Source: Solimonas variicoloris DSM 15731 (GTDB lineage Bacteria > Pseudomonadota > Gammaproteobacteria > Nevskiales > Nevskiaceae). Taken from it: 64,000 nt of DNA. Positions 9,414 through 18,400 of this stretch are shown in pieces. The stretch covers positions 37,011 to 101,010 of the forward strand of contig NZ_KB907937.1 of NCBI RefSeq assembly GCF_000382285.1. The letters are read 5' to 3'. Position 1 is the first letter of the stretch, and every line of letters starts with the position of its first letter. The notes beneath the pieces are model-generated. The model was not told the origin of the DNA. It did not search any database and worked only from the letters and a program-made list of their open reading frames with translations. Both the position numbers and the translations under genes were made by a program.

Positions 9414-11330
9414 ATGGCCAGCAACAATCAGTACAGCGCCGAAGCAATTGAAGTCCTTCAGGGTTTGGATCCGGTGCGCAAGCGCCCGGGCATGTATACG
9501 GACACCCAGCGCCCGAACCATCTCGCCCAGGAAGTGATCGACAACGCGGTCGACGAGGCGCTCGCCGGCTATTGCAAGAACGTCACCGTCACCGTCCACG
9601 ACGACGGCTCGCTCGAAGTTGCCGACGACGGTCGCGGCATGCCGGTCGACATTCACCCGGTGCACAAGGTCACCGGCGTCGAGCTGATCCTGACCAAGCT
9701 GCATTCGGGCGCCAAGTTCTCGAACAAGCAGTACCAGTTCTCGGGCGGCCTGCATGGCGTCGGCGTCTCGGTCGTCAACGCGCTGTCGAATCGTCTCGAA
9801 GTGCGCGTGTTCCGCGACGGCACCGAGCATCTGATCGTGTTCAAGGACGGCGAAGTCGCCGAGAAGCTGAAGCCGGTCGGTACGGTCGCTAGGAACAAGC
9901 GCGGCACCACCGTGCGCTTCTGGGCCGATCCGAAGTATTTCGACTCGCCGAAATTCTCGATGCCGCGCCTCAAGCAGGTGCTGCGCGCCAAGGCCGTGCT
10001 GTGCCCGAACCTGCACGTCACGCTGATCGACAAGATCCACGGCGAGGAGCTGAGCTGGCAGTACGAGAACGGCCTGCCGGACTACCTGAAGGATGCGCTG
10101 CAGGGCGCCGAGACCTTGCCGGGCGAGCCTTTCATCGGCCAGTTCAAGGCGGCGCGCGAGGAAGCCGAGTGGGCGCTGGCGTGGCTGAACCAGGAAGGCG
10201 CGCGCGGTGAGCCGGTCGCCGAAAGCTACGTCAATCTGATTCCGACTGCGCAGGGCGGCACGCACGTCAACGGCCTGCGCACCGGCCTGACCGAGGCGAT
10301 TCGCGAGTTCTGCGAGTTCCGCAACCTGCTGCCGCGCGGCCTGAAGCTGACGCCGGAAGACGTCTGGAACGGCTGCGCCTATGTGCTCAGCGTCAAGATG
10401 CAGGACCCGCAATTCGCCGGCCAGACCAAGGAGCGGCTCAGCTCGCGCGAGACGGCCGCCTTCGTGCAGGGCGTGGTGCACGATTCGTTCAGCCTCTGGC
10501 TGAACCAGCACACCGACGCCGGCGAGCAGATCGCGCAGCTGGTGATCGCCAACGCCAATGCGCGCCTGAAGTTGTCGAAGCAGGTCGTCCGCAAGAAGGT
10601 CACCAGCGGGCCGGCGCTGCCCGGCAAGCTGGCCGATTGCGTGTCCAACGACCCGGCGCTGACCGAGCTGTTCCTCGTCGAAGGCGACTCGGCCGGCGGC
10701 TCCGCCAAGCAGGCGCGCGACCGCGAGTACCAGGCGGTGATGCCGCTGCGCGGCAAGATCCTCAACAGCTGGGAAGTCGATGCCAACGAGGCGCTCGCCT
10801 CCCAGGAAATTCACGATATTTCGGTGGCGATCGGCGTCGATCCGGGCAGTGCCGACATCGCCAGCCTGCGCTACGGCAAGATCTGCGTGCTCGCCGACGC
10901 CGACTCCGACGGCCTGCACATCGCGACCTTGCTGTGCGCGCTGTTCCTCAAGCATTTCCGTCCGCTGGTCGCCGCCGGCAACATCTTCATCGCCATGCCG
11001 CCGCTGTTCCGCATCGACGCCGGCAAGCAGGTCTATTACGCGCTCGACGAGGCCGAGAAGAACGGCGTGCTCGACCGCCTCGCCGCCGAGGGCAGCCGCG
11101 CCAAGCCGCAGGTCACGCGCTTCAAGGGTCTCGGCGAGATGAACCCCTTGCAGCTGCGCGAGACGACGATGGCGCGCGACACGCGCCGCCTCGTGCAGCT
11201 GACGCTCGATGACGGCGTCGCCGACGCCGGCCTGTCGGCGGACAAGGTGATGGACATGCTGCTGGCCAAGAAGCGCGCCTCGGATCGCAAGGACTGGCTC
11301 GAGCGCGAAGGCAACCGCGCCGAGGTCTGA
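9414..11330 (+). CDS. parE: DNA topoisomerase IV subunit B
   Basis: A 638-residue GHKL ATPase/Toprim type II topoisomerase subunit. Visible parts are the ATP-binding region (EVIDNAVDEALAG; DDGRGMPVDIH; GGLHGVGVSVVNALS), and the Toprim motifs EGDSAGGSAKQARDR and DADSDGLHI. MYTDTQRPNHL near the N-terminus and the length near 630 point to ParE, not GyrB, which is typically about 800 residues in this class. The start ATG at 9414 gives MASNNQYSAEAIEVL. Its partner parC is 3.7 kb downstream, beyond ybaL and recQ. The divergent 206-base region to xseB should carry both promoters. Confidence 0.95.
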   Translation: MASNNQYSAEAIEVLQGLDPVRKRPGMYTDTQRPNHLAQEVIDNAVDEALAGYCKNVTVTVHDDGSLEVADDGRGMPVDIHPVHKVTGVELILTKLHSGAKFSNKQYQFSGGLHGVGVSVVNALSNRLEVRVFRDGTEHLIVFKDGEVAEKLKPVGTVARNKRGTTVRFWADPKYFDSPKFSMPRLKQVLRAKAVLCPNLHVTLIDKIHGEELSWQYENGLPDYLKDALQGAETLPGEPFIGQFKAAREEAEWALAWLNQEGARGEPVAESYVNLIPTAQGGTHVNGLRTGLTEAIREFCEFRNLLPRGLKLTPEDVWNGCAYVLSVKMQDPQFAGQTKERLSSRETAAFVQGVVHDSFSLWLNQHTDAGEQIAQLVIANANARLKLSKQVVRKKVTSGPALPGKLADCVSNDPALTELFLVEGDSAGGSAKQARDREYQAVMPLRGKILNSWEVDANEALASQEIHDISVAIGVDPGSADIASLRYGKICVLADADSDGLHIATLLCALFLKHFRPLVAAGNIFIAMPPLFRIDAGKQVYYALDEAEKNGVLDRLAAEGSRAKPQVTRFKGLGEMNPLQLRETTMARDTRRLVQLTLDDGVADAGLSADKVMDMLLAKKRASDRKDWLEREGNRAEV

Positions 11331-11427
11331 GCGCGCGGGAGCGATCTGTCGGGGAGGTCAGACGCGGAGGCGGCGTATTGCGTATCCTTGAAGGCAGTCC
11401 CCCGGTTCCCTTCCTCGCGCCCGACGC

Positions 11428-13134
11428 ATGCATCATTCGACGCCCCTGATCGCGACCATCGTCGGCGGCCTCGTGCTCGCCTTCGTGTTCGGGGCGATCG
11501 CGCAGCGCCTGCGCCTGCCGCCGCTGGTCGGCTACCTGCTCGCCGGCGTGGCGATGGGGCCCAACACGCCGGGCTTCGTCGCCGACCAGAGCCTCGCCAG
11601 CGAGCTGGCCGAGCTCGGCGTGATCCTGCTGATGTTCGGCGTCGGCCTGCATTTCTCGCTCAAGGATCTGCTGTCGGTGCGCAAGATCGCCGTGCCCGGC
11701 GCGGTCGTGCAGATCGCGGTCGCCACGGCGCTCGGCGTCGGCCTCGCGCTGCTGCTCGGCTGGCCGCTCGGCGGTGGCATCGTGTTCGGCCTGGCGCTGT
11801 CGGTGGCGAGCACGGTGGTGTTGCTGCGCGCGCTGCAGGACCGCCGCCTGCTGGAGACCGACCGAGGCCGCATCGCGGTCGGCTGGCTGATCGTCGAGGA
11901 TCTGGCGATGGTGCTGGCGCTGGTGCTGATTCCGGCGCTGGCGGAAGCCTTCGGCGCCGCCGGCGGCGCCTCGGTCGGGGCGGGTGCGATCGCCGCGACG
12001 CTGGCGATCACGATCGGCAAGGTGATGGCCTTCGTCGCGGTGATGCTGATCGGCGGCCGCCGCCTGATTCCGCGCATCCTCGACTGGGTCGCGCGGACCG
12101 GTTCGCGCGAGCTGTTCACGCTGTCGGTGCTCGCCGTCGCGCTCGGCGTCGCGCTCGGCGCCGCGTACCTGTTCGACGTCTCGTTCGCGCTCGGCGCGTT
12201 CTTCGCCGGCATGATCCTCGCCGAGTCGCCGCTGTCGCATCGCGCCGCCGAGGAGTCGCTGCCGCTGCGCGACGCCTTCGCCGTGCTGTTCTTCGTCTCG
12301 GTCGGCATGCTGTTCGACCCCAGCATCGTGCTGCGCGCGCCGCTGCAGCTGCTGGCGACGCTGGCCATCATCATCGTCGGCAAGTCGATCGCGGCGTTCG
12401 TGATCGTGCGTGCGTTCGGCTACACGCGGCCGACGGCGATGACGATCGCCGCCAGCCTGTCGCAGATCGGCGAGTTCTCGTTCATCCTCGCCGGCTTGGG
12501 GCTGGCACTTGGCCTGATGCCGCAGCAGGGCCAGGACCTGATTCTCGCCGGCGCGATCCTGTCGATTCTTTTCAATCCGGTCGCTTTCGCGCTCGCCGAG
12601 CGCGGCATGCGCAAGGCCGCGCCGCTGGTGATGCCGGCGGCCGCGACGGCGAGCGCCGCGACTGCCGAAGCGCCGGCGCCGCTGCGCACGACCACGCTGC
12701 ACGGCCACGCGATCGTGGTCGGCTACGGCCGTGTCGGCAGTCTGGTCGCGGCCGGACTGCGCGAAGCCGGCGCGCCGCATCTGGTGATCGAGGATCGCGA
12801 GAAGCCGGCCGCGGTCGCGCGGGCCGACGGCGCCGAGCTGCTGATCGGCAACGCCGCCGAGCCGCGCGTGCTGCAGGCCGCCAATCTCGGCGGCGCCAGC
12901 CACCTGTTCGTGGCGATCCCGCAGAGCTTCGAAGCGGGGCAGGTGGTCAAGCAGGCGCGCAAGGCCAACGCCGAACTGGTCATCGTCGCCCGTGCGCATT
13001 CCGATGCCGAAGTGAGCTACCTGCAGCAGTGCGGCGCCAACATGACGATCATGGGCGAGCGCGAGATCGCGCAGGCCATGCTCGGCCTCGCCGTGGTGCC
13101 GGCATCGCGCCCGCCGGACTCCTTGCTACCGTGA
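11428..13134 (+). CDS. ybaL: YbaL-type cation/proton antiporter with RCK domain
   Basis: A 568-residue CPA2 (KefB/KefC-type) inner-membrane antiporter. The N-terminal two-thirds is a run of roughly a dozen hydrophobic helices starting at residue 6 and containing the family signature GYLLAGVAMGPNTPGF and FGVGLHFSLKDLL. The C-terminal part is a cytosolic Rossmann-like RCK_N domain (AIVVGYGRVGSLVA). The sequence is closest to YbaL, whose cation specificity is not well defined; potassium efflux is the usual assumption. No KefF/KefG ancillary gene is adjacent. The last codon overlaps the recQ GTG start by 4 bases, so the two genes are probably co-transcribed. Confidence 0.9.
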   Translation: MHHSTPLIATIVGGLVLAFVFGAIAQRLRLPPLVGYLLAGVAMGPNTPGFVADQSLASELAELGVILLMFGVGLHFSLKDLLSVRKIAVPGAVVQIAVATALGVGLALLLGWPLGGGIVFGLALSVASTVVLLRALQDRRLLETDRGRIAVGWLIVEDLAMVLALVLIPALAEAFGAAGGASVGAGAIAATLAITIGKVMAFVAVMLIGGRRLIPRILDWVARTGSRELFTLSVLAVALGVALGAAYLFDVSFALGAFFAGMILAESPLSHRAAEESLPLRDAFAVLFFVSVGMLFDPSIVLRAPLQLLATLAIIIVGKSIAAFVIVRAFGYTRPTAMTIAASLSQIGEFSFILAGLGLALGLMPQQGQDLILAGAILSILFNPVAFALAERGMRKAAPLVMPAAATASAATAEAPAPLRTTTLHGHAIVVGYGRVGSLVAAGLREAGAPHLVIEDREKPAAVARADGAELLIGNAAEPRVLQAANLGGASHLFVAIPQSFEAGQVVKQARKANAELVIVARAHSDAEVSYLQQCGANMTIMGEREIAQAMLGLAVVPASRPPDSLLP

Positions 13135-15023
13135 ATGCCGTGGCGATGCCCGCCGCTGCGGACGATGCGCTGCAGCGGGCGCTGAAGCGCTGGTTCGGCT
13201 TCGACCACTTCCGGCCCGGCCAGGAGGCCGTGGTCCGCGACGCCCTGGCCGGCCGCGATCTGCTCGCGATCATGCCGACCGGCGGTGGCAAGTCGCTGTG
13301 TTTCCAGCTGCCGGCGCTGCTCAAGTCCGGCGTCATGCTCGTCGTCTCGCCGCTGATCGCGCTGATGCAGGACCAGGTGCGGCTGCTCGACGAAATGGGC
13401 GTGCCCGCCACCTTCCTGAACTCGACGCTGGGCAGCGCCGAGGCGGCGTCGCGCATGGCCGGGCTGCTGCGCGGCGATTACCGGCTGCTGTACCTGGCGC
13501 CGGAGCGCCTGTTGCTGCCGGAGTTCCGCGACGGCTTCCTCGTGCGGCTGGCGCAGGCGCAGGGCATTTCGGCGATCACCATCGACGAGGCGCACTGCGT
13601 TTCGGAGTGGGGGCATGACTTCCGGCCCGAGTACCGCCAGCTCGGCAGCCTGCGCGCGCAGTTCGCCGCGGTGCCGGTGTTCGCGTTCACGGCGACGGCG
13701 ACGCAGCGCGTGCGCGGCGACATCGTCGCCCAGCTGCAGCTGCGCGATCCGGCGGTGCACGTCGCCAGTTTCAACCGGCCTAATCTCTATTACGCGGTAC
13801 GGCCGAAAACGCAGCAGACCTATGCGCAGCTGCTGGCGCTGGTGCGCGACGGCGGTGCCGGCATCGTCTACTGCCTGTCGCGGCGGCGCGTCGACGAACT
13901 TGCGGCACGGCTCGCTGCCGACGGCATCGCCGTCGCGCCGTACCACGCCGGACTCGACGCCGAGACGCGGCGCGCCAATCAGGAACGCTTCATCCGCGAC
14001 GACGCGCAGGTCATCGTCGCGACGATCGCGTTCGGCATGGGCATCAACAAGCCCGACGTGCGCTGGGTCGCGCACTACGACCTGCCGCGCACGATGGAGG
14101 GCTACTACCAGGAAGCAGGGCGCGCCGGCCGCGACGGCGAACCCTCGCGCTGCATCCTGTTCTTCGGCCTCGGCGACATCCGCACCGCGGAGTTCCTGAT
14201 CGCGCAGAAAACCGATCCGGAGTCCGGCGCGCCGCTCGAACAGGAGCAGCGCGTCGCCCGCCAGCAGCTGCGCCAGGTGCTCGACTACGCCGAATCGCAC
14301 GAATGCCGGCGCGCGATCCAGTTGCGCTATTTCGGCGAGGCGTACGCGGGCAACTGCGGCGCCTGCGACAACTGCCTCGAGGCCAAGGTCACCGAGGACT
14401 GGACGCTCGAAGCGCAGCAGCTGTTGTCCTGCGTGGCGCGTCTCGCGCAGCGCGGCGAGCGCTACGGCGGCGCGCACGTGATCGACATCCTGCGCGGTTC
14501 CGAGAACCAGAAACTGATCGACCGCGGCCACCAGCAGCTGTCGACCTACGGCATCGGCAGGGCGCGTTCGCTCGACGAATGGCGCGCCTTGCTGCGCGCG
14601 CTGCTGCATCAGGGCCTGCTCGGCGAGACGAGCGACGGCTATCCGGTGCTGCGCCTGACGCCGGAGAGCCGCGACGTGCTCAAGGGCGAGCGCCGCGTGC
14701 GCGTCGTGCCGCCGCCGGCGCGCGAGACGGCGGCGACGCGCAAGGCCCGGCGCGCGTCCGCGGCGGCCGATCTGCCGCCGCAGGGACAGTCGCTGTTCGA
14801 ACAGCTGCGCGCCCTGCGCAAGCGCCTGGCCGACGCCCAGAACGTGCCGCCGTACGTGGTCTTCAACGATGCCTCGCTGCGCGAGATGGCGGAAGCGCGG
14901 CCGCAGGATCTCGACGCCTTCGCCGACATCTCCGGCGTCGGCAGCCGCAAGCTCGAGCAGTACGGCGAGGCTTTCGTCGGTGCGATCCAGGCATTCTGCC
15001 GCGATGCCGGCGACAGGCCGTAG
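13131..15023 (+). CDS. recQ: ATP-dependent DNA helicase RecQ
   Basis: A 630-residue superfamily 2 helicase (3'-5') used in recombination and fork repair. It shows Walker A IMPTGGGKSLCFQLPAL, the DEAH-like box DEAHCVSEWGHDFRPEY, the helicase motif with YYQEAGRAGRDGEPS, the four-cysteine zinc site C-x16-C-x2-C-x2-C of the RQC region, and a C-terminal HRDC domain (residues about 545-620). I start it at the GTG 13131 because it overlaps the ybaL stop as GTGA; ATG 13146 is an alternative and would shorten it by 5 residues. It lies between the two topoisomerase IV subunit genes. Confidence 0.94.
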   Translation: MNAVAMPAAADDALQRALKRWFGFDHFRPGQEAVVRDALAGRDLLAIMPTGGGKSLCFQLPALLKSGVMLVVSPLIALMQDQVRLLDEMGVPATFLNSTLGSAEAASRMAGLLRGDYRLLYLAPERLLLPEFRDGFLVRLAQAQGISAITIDEAHCVSEWGHDFRPEYRQLGSLRAQFAAVPVFAFTATATQRVRGDIVAQLQLRDPAVHVASFNRPNLYYAVRPKTQQTYAQLLALVRDGGAGIVYCLSRRRVDELAARLAADGIAVAPYHAGLDAETRRANQERFIRDDAQVIVATIAFGMGINKPDVRWVAHYDLPRTMEGYYQEAGRAGRDGEPSRCILFFGLGDIRTAEFLIAQKTDPESGAPLEQEQRVARQQLRQVLDYAESHECRRAIQLRYFGEAYAGNCGACDNCLEAKVTEDWTLEAQQLLSCVARLAQRGERYGGAHVIDILRGSENQKLIDRGHQQLSTYGIGRARSLDEWRALLRALLHQGLLGETSDGYPVLRLTPESRDVLKGERRVRVVPPPARETAATRKARRASAAADLPPQGQSLFEQLRALRKRLADAQNVPPYVVFNDASLREMAEARPQDLDAFADISGVGSRKLEQYGEAFVGAIQAFCRDAGDRP

Positions 15024-15026
15024 AAT
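15021..15026 (+). promoter_or_regulatory. Possible -10 element for parC
   Basis: TAGAAT overlaps the recQ stop codon and is 49 bases upstream of the parC ATG. The same hexamer sits ahead of mtnA, gyrA and pheA in this window, usually followed by a CG-rich discriminator. No good -35 hexamer is seen, so this is tentative. Confidence 0.3.
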
Positions 15027-15074
15027 TCCGCTCCCTGACCGGGCCGCCGGCCCGAACCGATCCAGACCGACTCC

Positions 15075-17330
15075 ATGAGCCAGAACACCACCGACAACGG
15101 CGCCGACACCGAGCGCCTGCCGCTGCGCGTCTTCGCCGAGAAGGCCTATCTCGACTATTCGATGTACGTCGTGCTCGACCGCGCGCTGCCGCACGTCGCC
15201 GACGGCCTCAAGCCGGTGCAGCGCCGCATCGTCTACGCGATGTCCGAACTCGGCATCAACGCTACCGCCAAGCCGCGCAAGTCGGCGCTGACGGTCGGCG
15301 ACGTCATCGGCAAATACCATCCGCACGGCGACTCGGCCTGCTACGAGGCGATGGTGACGATGGCGCAGCCGTTCTCGTACCGCTATCCGCTGGTCGACGG
15401 CCAGGGCAACTGGGGTTCGCAGGACGATCCGAAGTCGTTCGCCGCCTATCGCTACACCGAGTCGCGGCTGACGCCTTACGCACAGACCCTGCTCGCCGAG
15501 ACCGAGCAGGGCACGGTCGACTGGCTGCCGACCTTCGACGGCTCGCGCGACGAACCGCGCCTGCTGCCGGCGCGCCTGCCGAACATCCTCGTCAACGGCA
15601 CCACCGGCATCGCGGTGGGCATGGCGACCGACATTCCGCCGCACAACATCCGCGAGCTGGTCGCCGCCTGCCTGCATCTGCTCAAGCATCCGAACGCGCA
15701 CATCGAGAAGCTGTGCGAGTTCGTGCCGGCGCCGGATTATCCGACCGGCTGCGAAATCGTCTCCGAGCCGCACGACCTGCTGAAGATCTACCAGACCGGC
15801 TACGGCCAGATCCGCGCGCGTGCGCGCTGGGAGCGCGACGACGACGGCAACATCATCGTCACGCACCTCGGCCACCAGGTGTCGCCGGCCAAGGTGCTGG
15901 AACAGATCGCCGAGCAGATGCGCGCCAAGAAGCTGCCGCTGGTCGAGGACCTGCGCGACGAGTCCGATCACGAGAACCCGACGCGCCTGGTCATCGTGCC
16001 GCGCAGCAACCGTGTCGACGCCGAGCAGCTGATGGCGCATCTGTTCGCGACCACCGATCTCGAAAAGAGCCACCGCGTCAATCTCAACATGATCGGCCTC
16101 GATGGCCGGCCGCGCGTCAAGAACCTCAAGGACATCCTGTCGGAGTGGCTGGACTACCGTTTCGCGACGGTGACCCGGCGCCTGAATCATCGTCTGGCCA
16201 AGCTCAACGAGCGCCTGCATATCCTCGAAGGCTTGCTGATCGCCTACCTCAACATCGACGAGGTGATCCGCATCATCCGCTTCGAGGACGATCCGAAGGC
16301 CAAGCTGATCAGTACGTTCGCGCTGTCCGACGCGCAGGCCGAGTGGATCCTCGACCTCAAGCTACGCCACCTGCAGAAGCTCGAGGAAATGAAGATCCGC
16401 GGCGAGCAGGAAGAGCTGGCCGCCGAGCGCGCCCGGCTCGAGGAACTGCTCGGCGACGACGACAAGATGAGGAAGCTGATCGGCGACGAACTGCGCGAGG
16501 ACGCCAAGAAGTACGGCGACGAACGCCGCTGCCCGATCAACGCGCGGCCGCCGGCGGCGGCGCTGGAGGCCACCGAGATTCTGCCGACCGAACCGGTCAC
16601 CGTGGTCCTGTCGAAAGCCGGCTGGATTCGCGCCGGCAAGGGCCACGAGCTCGACCCGACGGCGCTCAGCTACAAGGCCGGCGACGAGTTCGGCCATGCC
16701 GTGCAGGGCCGGACCAACCAGCTGCTCGTGCTGCTCGACCACAAGGGACGCAGCTACACGCTCAATCCGCGCGAGCTGCCGAGCGCCCGTTCGCAGGGCG
16801 AGCCGGTGACGACCAAGCTCGATCTGCAGGACGGCGGTCGCATCACGGCCCTGCTGATGGGCGACGCCGGCGAGAAGCTCGTGCTCGGCAGCGACGAGGG
16901 CTATGGCTTCATCGCCAAGCTCGGTGATCTCGAATCGCGACTGAAGGCCGGCAAGGCCGTCATCAGCCTTTCGGCGACCGCCAGCGTGCTGGCGCCGGCG
17001 CGCGTCGGCGACGCCAGCCAGGACCGTTATGCGGTGGCGACCGCCGAGGGCCGCCTGCTGGTCTTCCCGCTCGCCGAGCTGCCGGAGCTGGCCAAGGGCA
17101 AGGGCAACAAGCTGGTCGCGCTCAAGGGCGAGGACCGCATTCTGGCCTCGTGCGTGGTGCCGGCTGACGCCAGCCTGACGCTGGTCTGTGGCAAGCGTAC
17201 GCTGACCTTGAAACCGGCCGATCTGGCGCACTACAGTGGCTCGCGCGCCAGCCGCGGCAATCATCTGCCGCGCGGCTTCCAGCGCGTCGACAGCATGCAG
17301 ACGGAAACGTCGGCGAAACCTTCGACTTGA
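15075..17330 (+). CDS. parC: DNA topoisomerase IV subunit A
   Basis: A 751-residue breakage-reunion subunit. The winged-helix/tower part contains [12 protein letters not shown], whose Ser87 and Glu91 are the residues usually mutated in quinolone-resistant strains; both are wild type here. The catalytic tyrosine is in the [11 protein letters not shown] segment. The C-terminal beta-pinwheel lacks the canonical GyrA box, in keeping with decatenation instead of negative supercoiling. Start ATG 15075 follows recQ by 51 bases. With parE it forms the heterotetramer that separates daughter chromosomes. Confidence 0.96.
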   Translation: MSQNTTDNGADTERLPLRVFAEKAYLDYSMYVVLDRALPHVADGLKPVQRRIVYAMSELGINATAKPRKSALTVGDVIGKYHPHGDSACYEAMVTMAQPFSYRYPLVDGQGNWGSQDDPKSFAAYRYTESRLTPYAQTLLAETEQGTVDWLPTFDGSRDEPRLLPARLPNILVNGTTGIAVGMATDIPPHNIRELVAACLHLLKHPNAHIEKLCEFVPAPDYPTGCEIVSEPHDLLKIYQTGYGQIRARARWERDDDGNIIVTHLGHQVSPAKVLEQIAEQMRAKKLPLVEDLRDESDHENPTRLVIVPRSNRVDAEQLMAHLFATTDLEKSHRVNLNMIGLDGRPRVKNLKDILSEWLDYRFATVTRRLNHRLAKLNERLHILEGLLIAYLNIDEVIRIIRFEDDPKAKLISTFALSDAQAEWILDLKLRHLQKLEEMKIRGEQEELAAERARLEELLGDDDKMRKLIGDELREDAKKYGDERRCPINARPPAAALEATEILPTEPVTVVLSKAGWIRAGKGHELDPTALSYKAGDEFGHAVQGRTNQLLVLLDHKGRSYTLNPRELPSARSQGEPVTTKLDLQDGGRITALLMGDAGEKLVLGSDEGYGFIAKLGDLESRLKAGKAVISLSATASVLAPARVGDASQDRYAVATAEGRLLVFPLAELPELAKGKGNKLVALKGEDRILASCVVPADASLTLVCGKRTLTLKPADLAHYSGSRASRGNHLPRGFQRVDSMQTETSAKPST

Positions 17331-17446
17331 AAATCCGGTCAAAAGCCCGAAATTACGCAAAGTCGGGTCTGTTAACAGATGCCTTCGCCGTGGCGAATGC
17401 ATCTGACAACCGATCCCGATTCCTCGACTGAAAGGCAGTCTTGTCC

Positions 17447-18334
17447 ATGAAAAGAGTGTTGCTGTTCCTGGCGACGAACCTCGCCGTGGTGCTCGTCCTG
17501 AGCGTCGTTACCTCTTTGCTCGGCGTCAATCGCTGGCTGACGGCGAACGGTCTCAACTATCAGGCGCTGCTGGTGTTCTGCGCCGTGTTCGGTTTCGGCG
17601 GTGCGTTCATCTCGCTGGCGATGTCGAAGATGGTCGCCAAGTGGTCGACCGGCGCGCAGATCCTCAAGGAGCCGCGCAATTCGTCGGAAATGTGGCTGCT
17701 GCAGACGGTCGAGCGTCAGGCGCGCGCCGCCGGCATCGGCATGCCGGAAGTCGCCGTCTACGACGCGCCGGAGCCGAACGCATTCGCCACCGGCATGAGC
17801 CGCAACAACGCGCTGGTCGCCGTGTCGACCGGACTGCTGCGCTCGATGAGCCAGGACGAGGTCGAGGCCGTGCTCGGCCATGAGATCAGCCACGTCGCCA
17901 ACGGCGACATGGTCACGCTGACGCTGATCCAGGGCGTGGTCAACACCTTCGTGATGTTCCTCGCGCGCGTCATCGGCTACGCCATCGACCAGGCGTTGTT
18001 CCGCCGCAACTCGGAAGAGAGCAGTGGCCCCGGTCTCGGCTACATGTTCACGGTGATGATCCTCGAGCTGCTGTTCGGCATCCTCGCCAGCATGATCGTC
18101 GCCTGGTTCTCGCGGCAGCGCGAGTTCCGCGCCGACGCCGGCGGTGCGCACCTCGCCGGCAAGCGCAAGATGATCGCGGCCCTGCAGCGCCTGAAGGCGG
18201 CGCACGAACCGTCGACGCTGCCGGCCAACATGACGGCGATGGGCATCAGCGGTGGCCAGCTCGCCAAGCTGTTCTCGACGCATCCGCCGCTCGAAGTGCG
18301 CATCGAAGCGCTGCAGAAGGCGCAGGTGGTCTGA
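17447..18334 (+). CDS. htpX: Membrane zinc protease HtpX
   Basis: A 295-residue M48 family membrane metalloprotease involved in quality control of inner-membrane proteins. The two N-terminal hydrophobic segments (residues about 4-24 and 34-56), the active-site motif H145-EISH in [13 protein letters not shown], two further hydrophobic segments and the late glutamate motif [13 protein letters not shown] are all present. A TTG at 17441 would add two residues, but the ATG at 17447 gives the standard [11 protein letters not shown] start. A strong hairpin terminator follows the gene at 18354-18382. Confidence 0.95.
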   Translation: MKRVLLFLATNLAVVLVLSVVTSLLGVNRWLTANGLNYQALLVFCAVFGFGGAFISLAMSKMVAKWSTGAQILKEPRNSSEMWLLQTVERQARAAGIGMPEVAVYDAPEPNAFATGMSRNNALVAVSTGLLRSMSQDEVEAVLGHEISHVANGDMVTLTLIQGVVNTFVMFLARVIGYAIDQALFRRNSEESSGPGLGYMFTVMILELLFGILASMIVAWFSRQREFRADAGGAHLAGKRKMIAALQRLKAAHEPSTLPANMTAMGISGGQLAKLFSTHPPLEVRIEALQKAQVV

Positions 18335-18353
18335 GGCGCGCGGCGTCACAGAT

Positions 18354-18382
18354 AAAAAAGGCGGCCTCCGGGCCGCCTTTTT
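18354..18382. terminator. Bidirectional terminator between htpX and the fimX-like gene
   Basis: A-tract, GGCGGCC stem, TCCG loop, GGCCGCC stem and a run of five T. Because an A-run precedes and a T-run follows the hairpin, it can serve both convergent genes. It lies 19 bases past the htpX stop and 18 bases past the end of the minus-strand gene. Confidence 0.9.
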
Positions 18383-18400
18383 CGTGGGCTCCCGTCCGCG

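Noticed and set aside
11388..15023. A single 1211-codon protein joining upstream sequence to RecQ
   Set aside because: The first 580 codons are an alternative frame of ybaL with Arg/Ala-rich content; the true RecQ begins at the GTGA overlap.
13017..16220. A 1067-codon minus-strand frame opposite recQ and parC, and a 1002-codon one at 47026-50034 opposite gyrA
   Set aside because: They run opposite well-identified genes and their composition is that of antisense frames in GC-rich DNA.
15075..17330. Quinolone-resistance substitutions in ParC and GyrA
   Set aside because: ParC Ser87 and Glu91 and GyrA Thr83 and Asp87 are the wild-type residues for this group.
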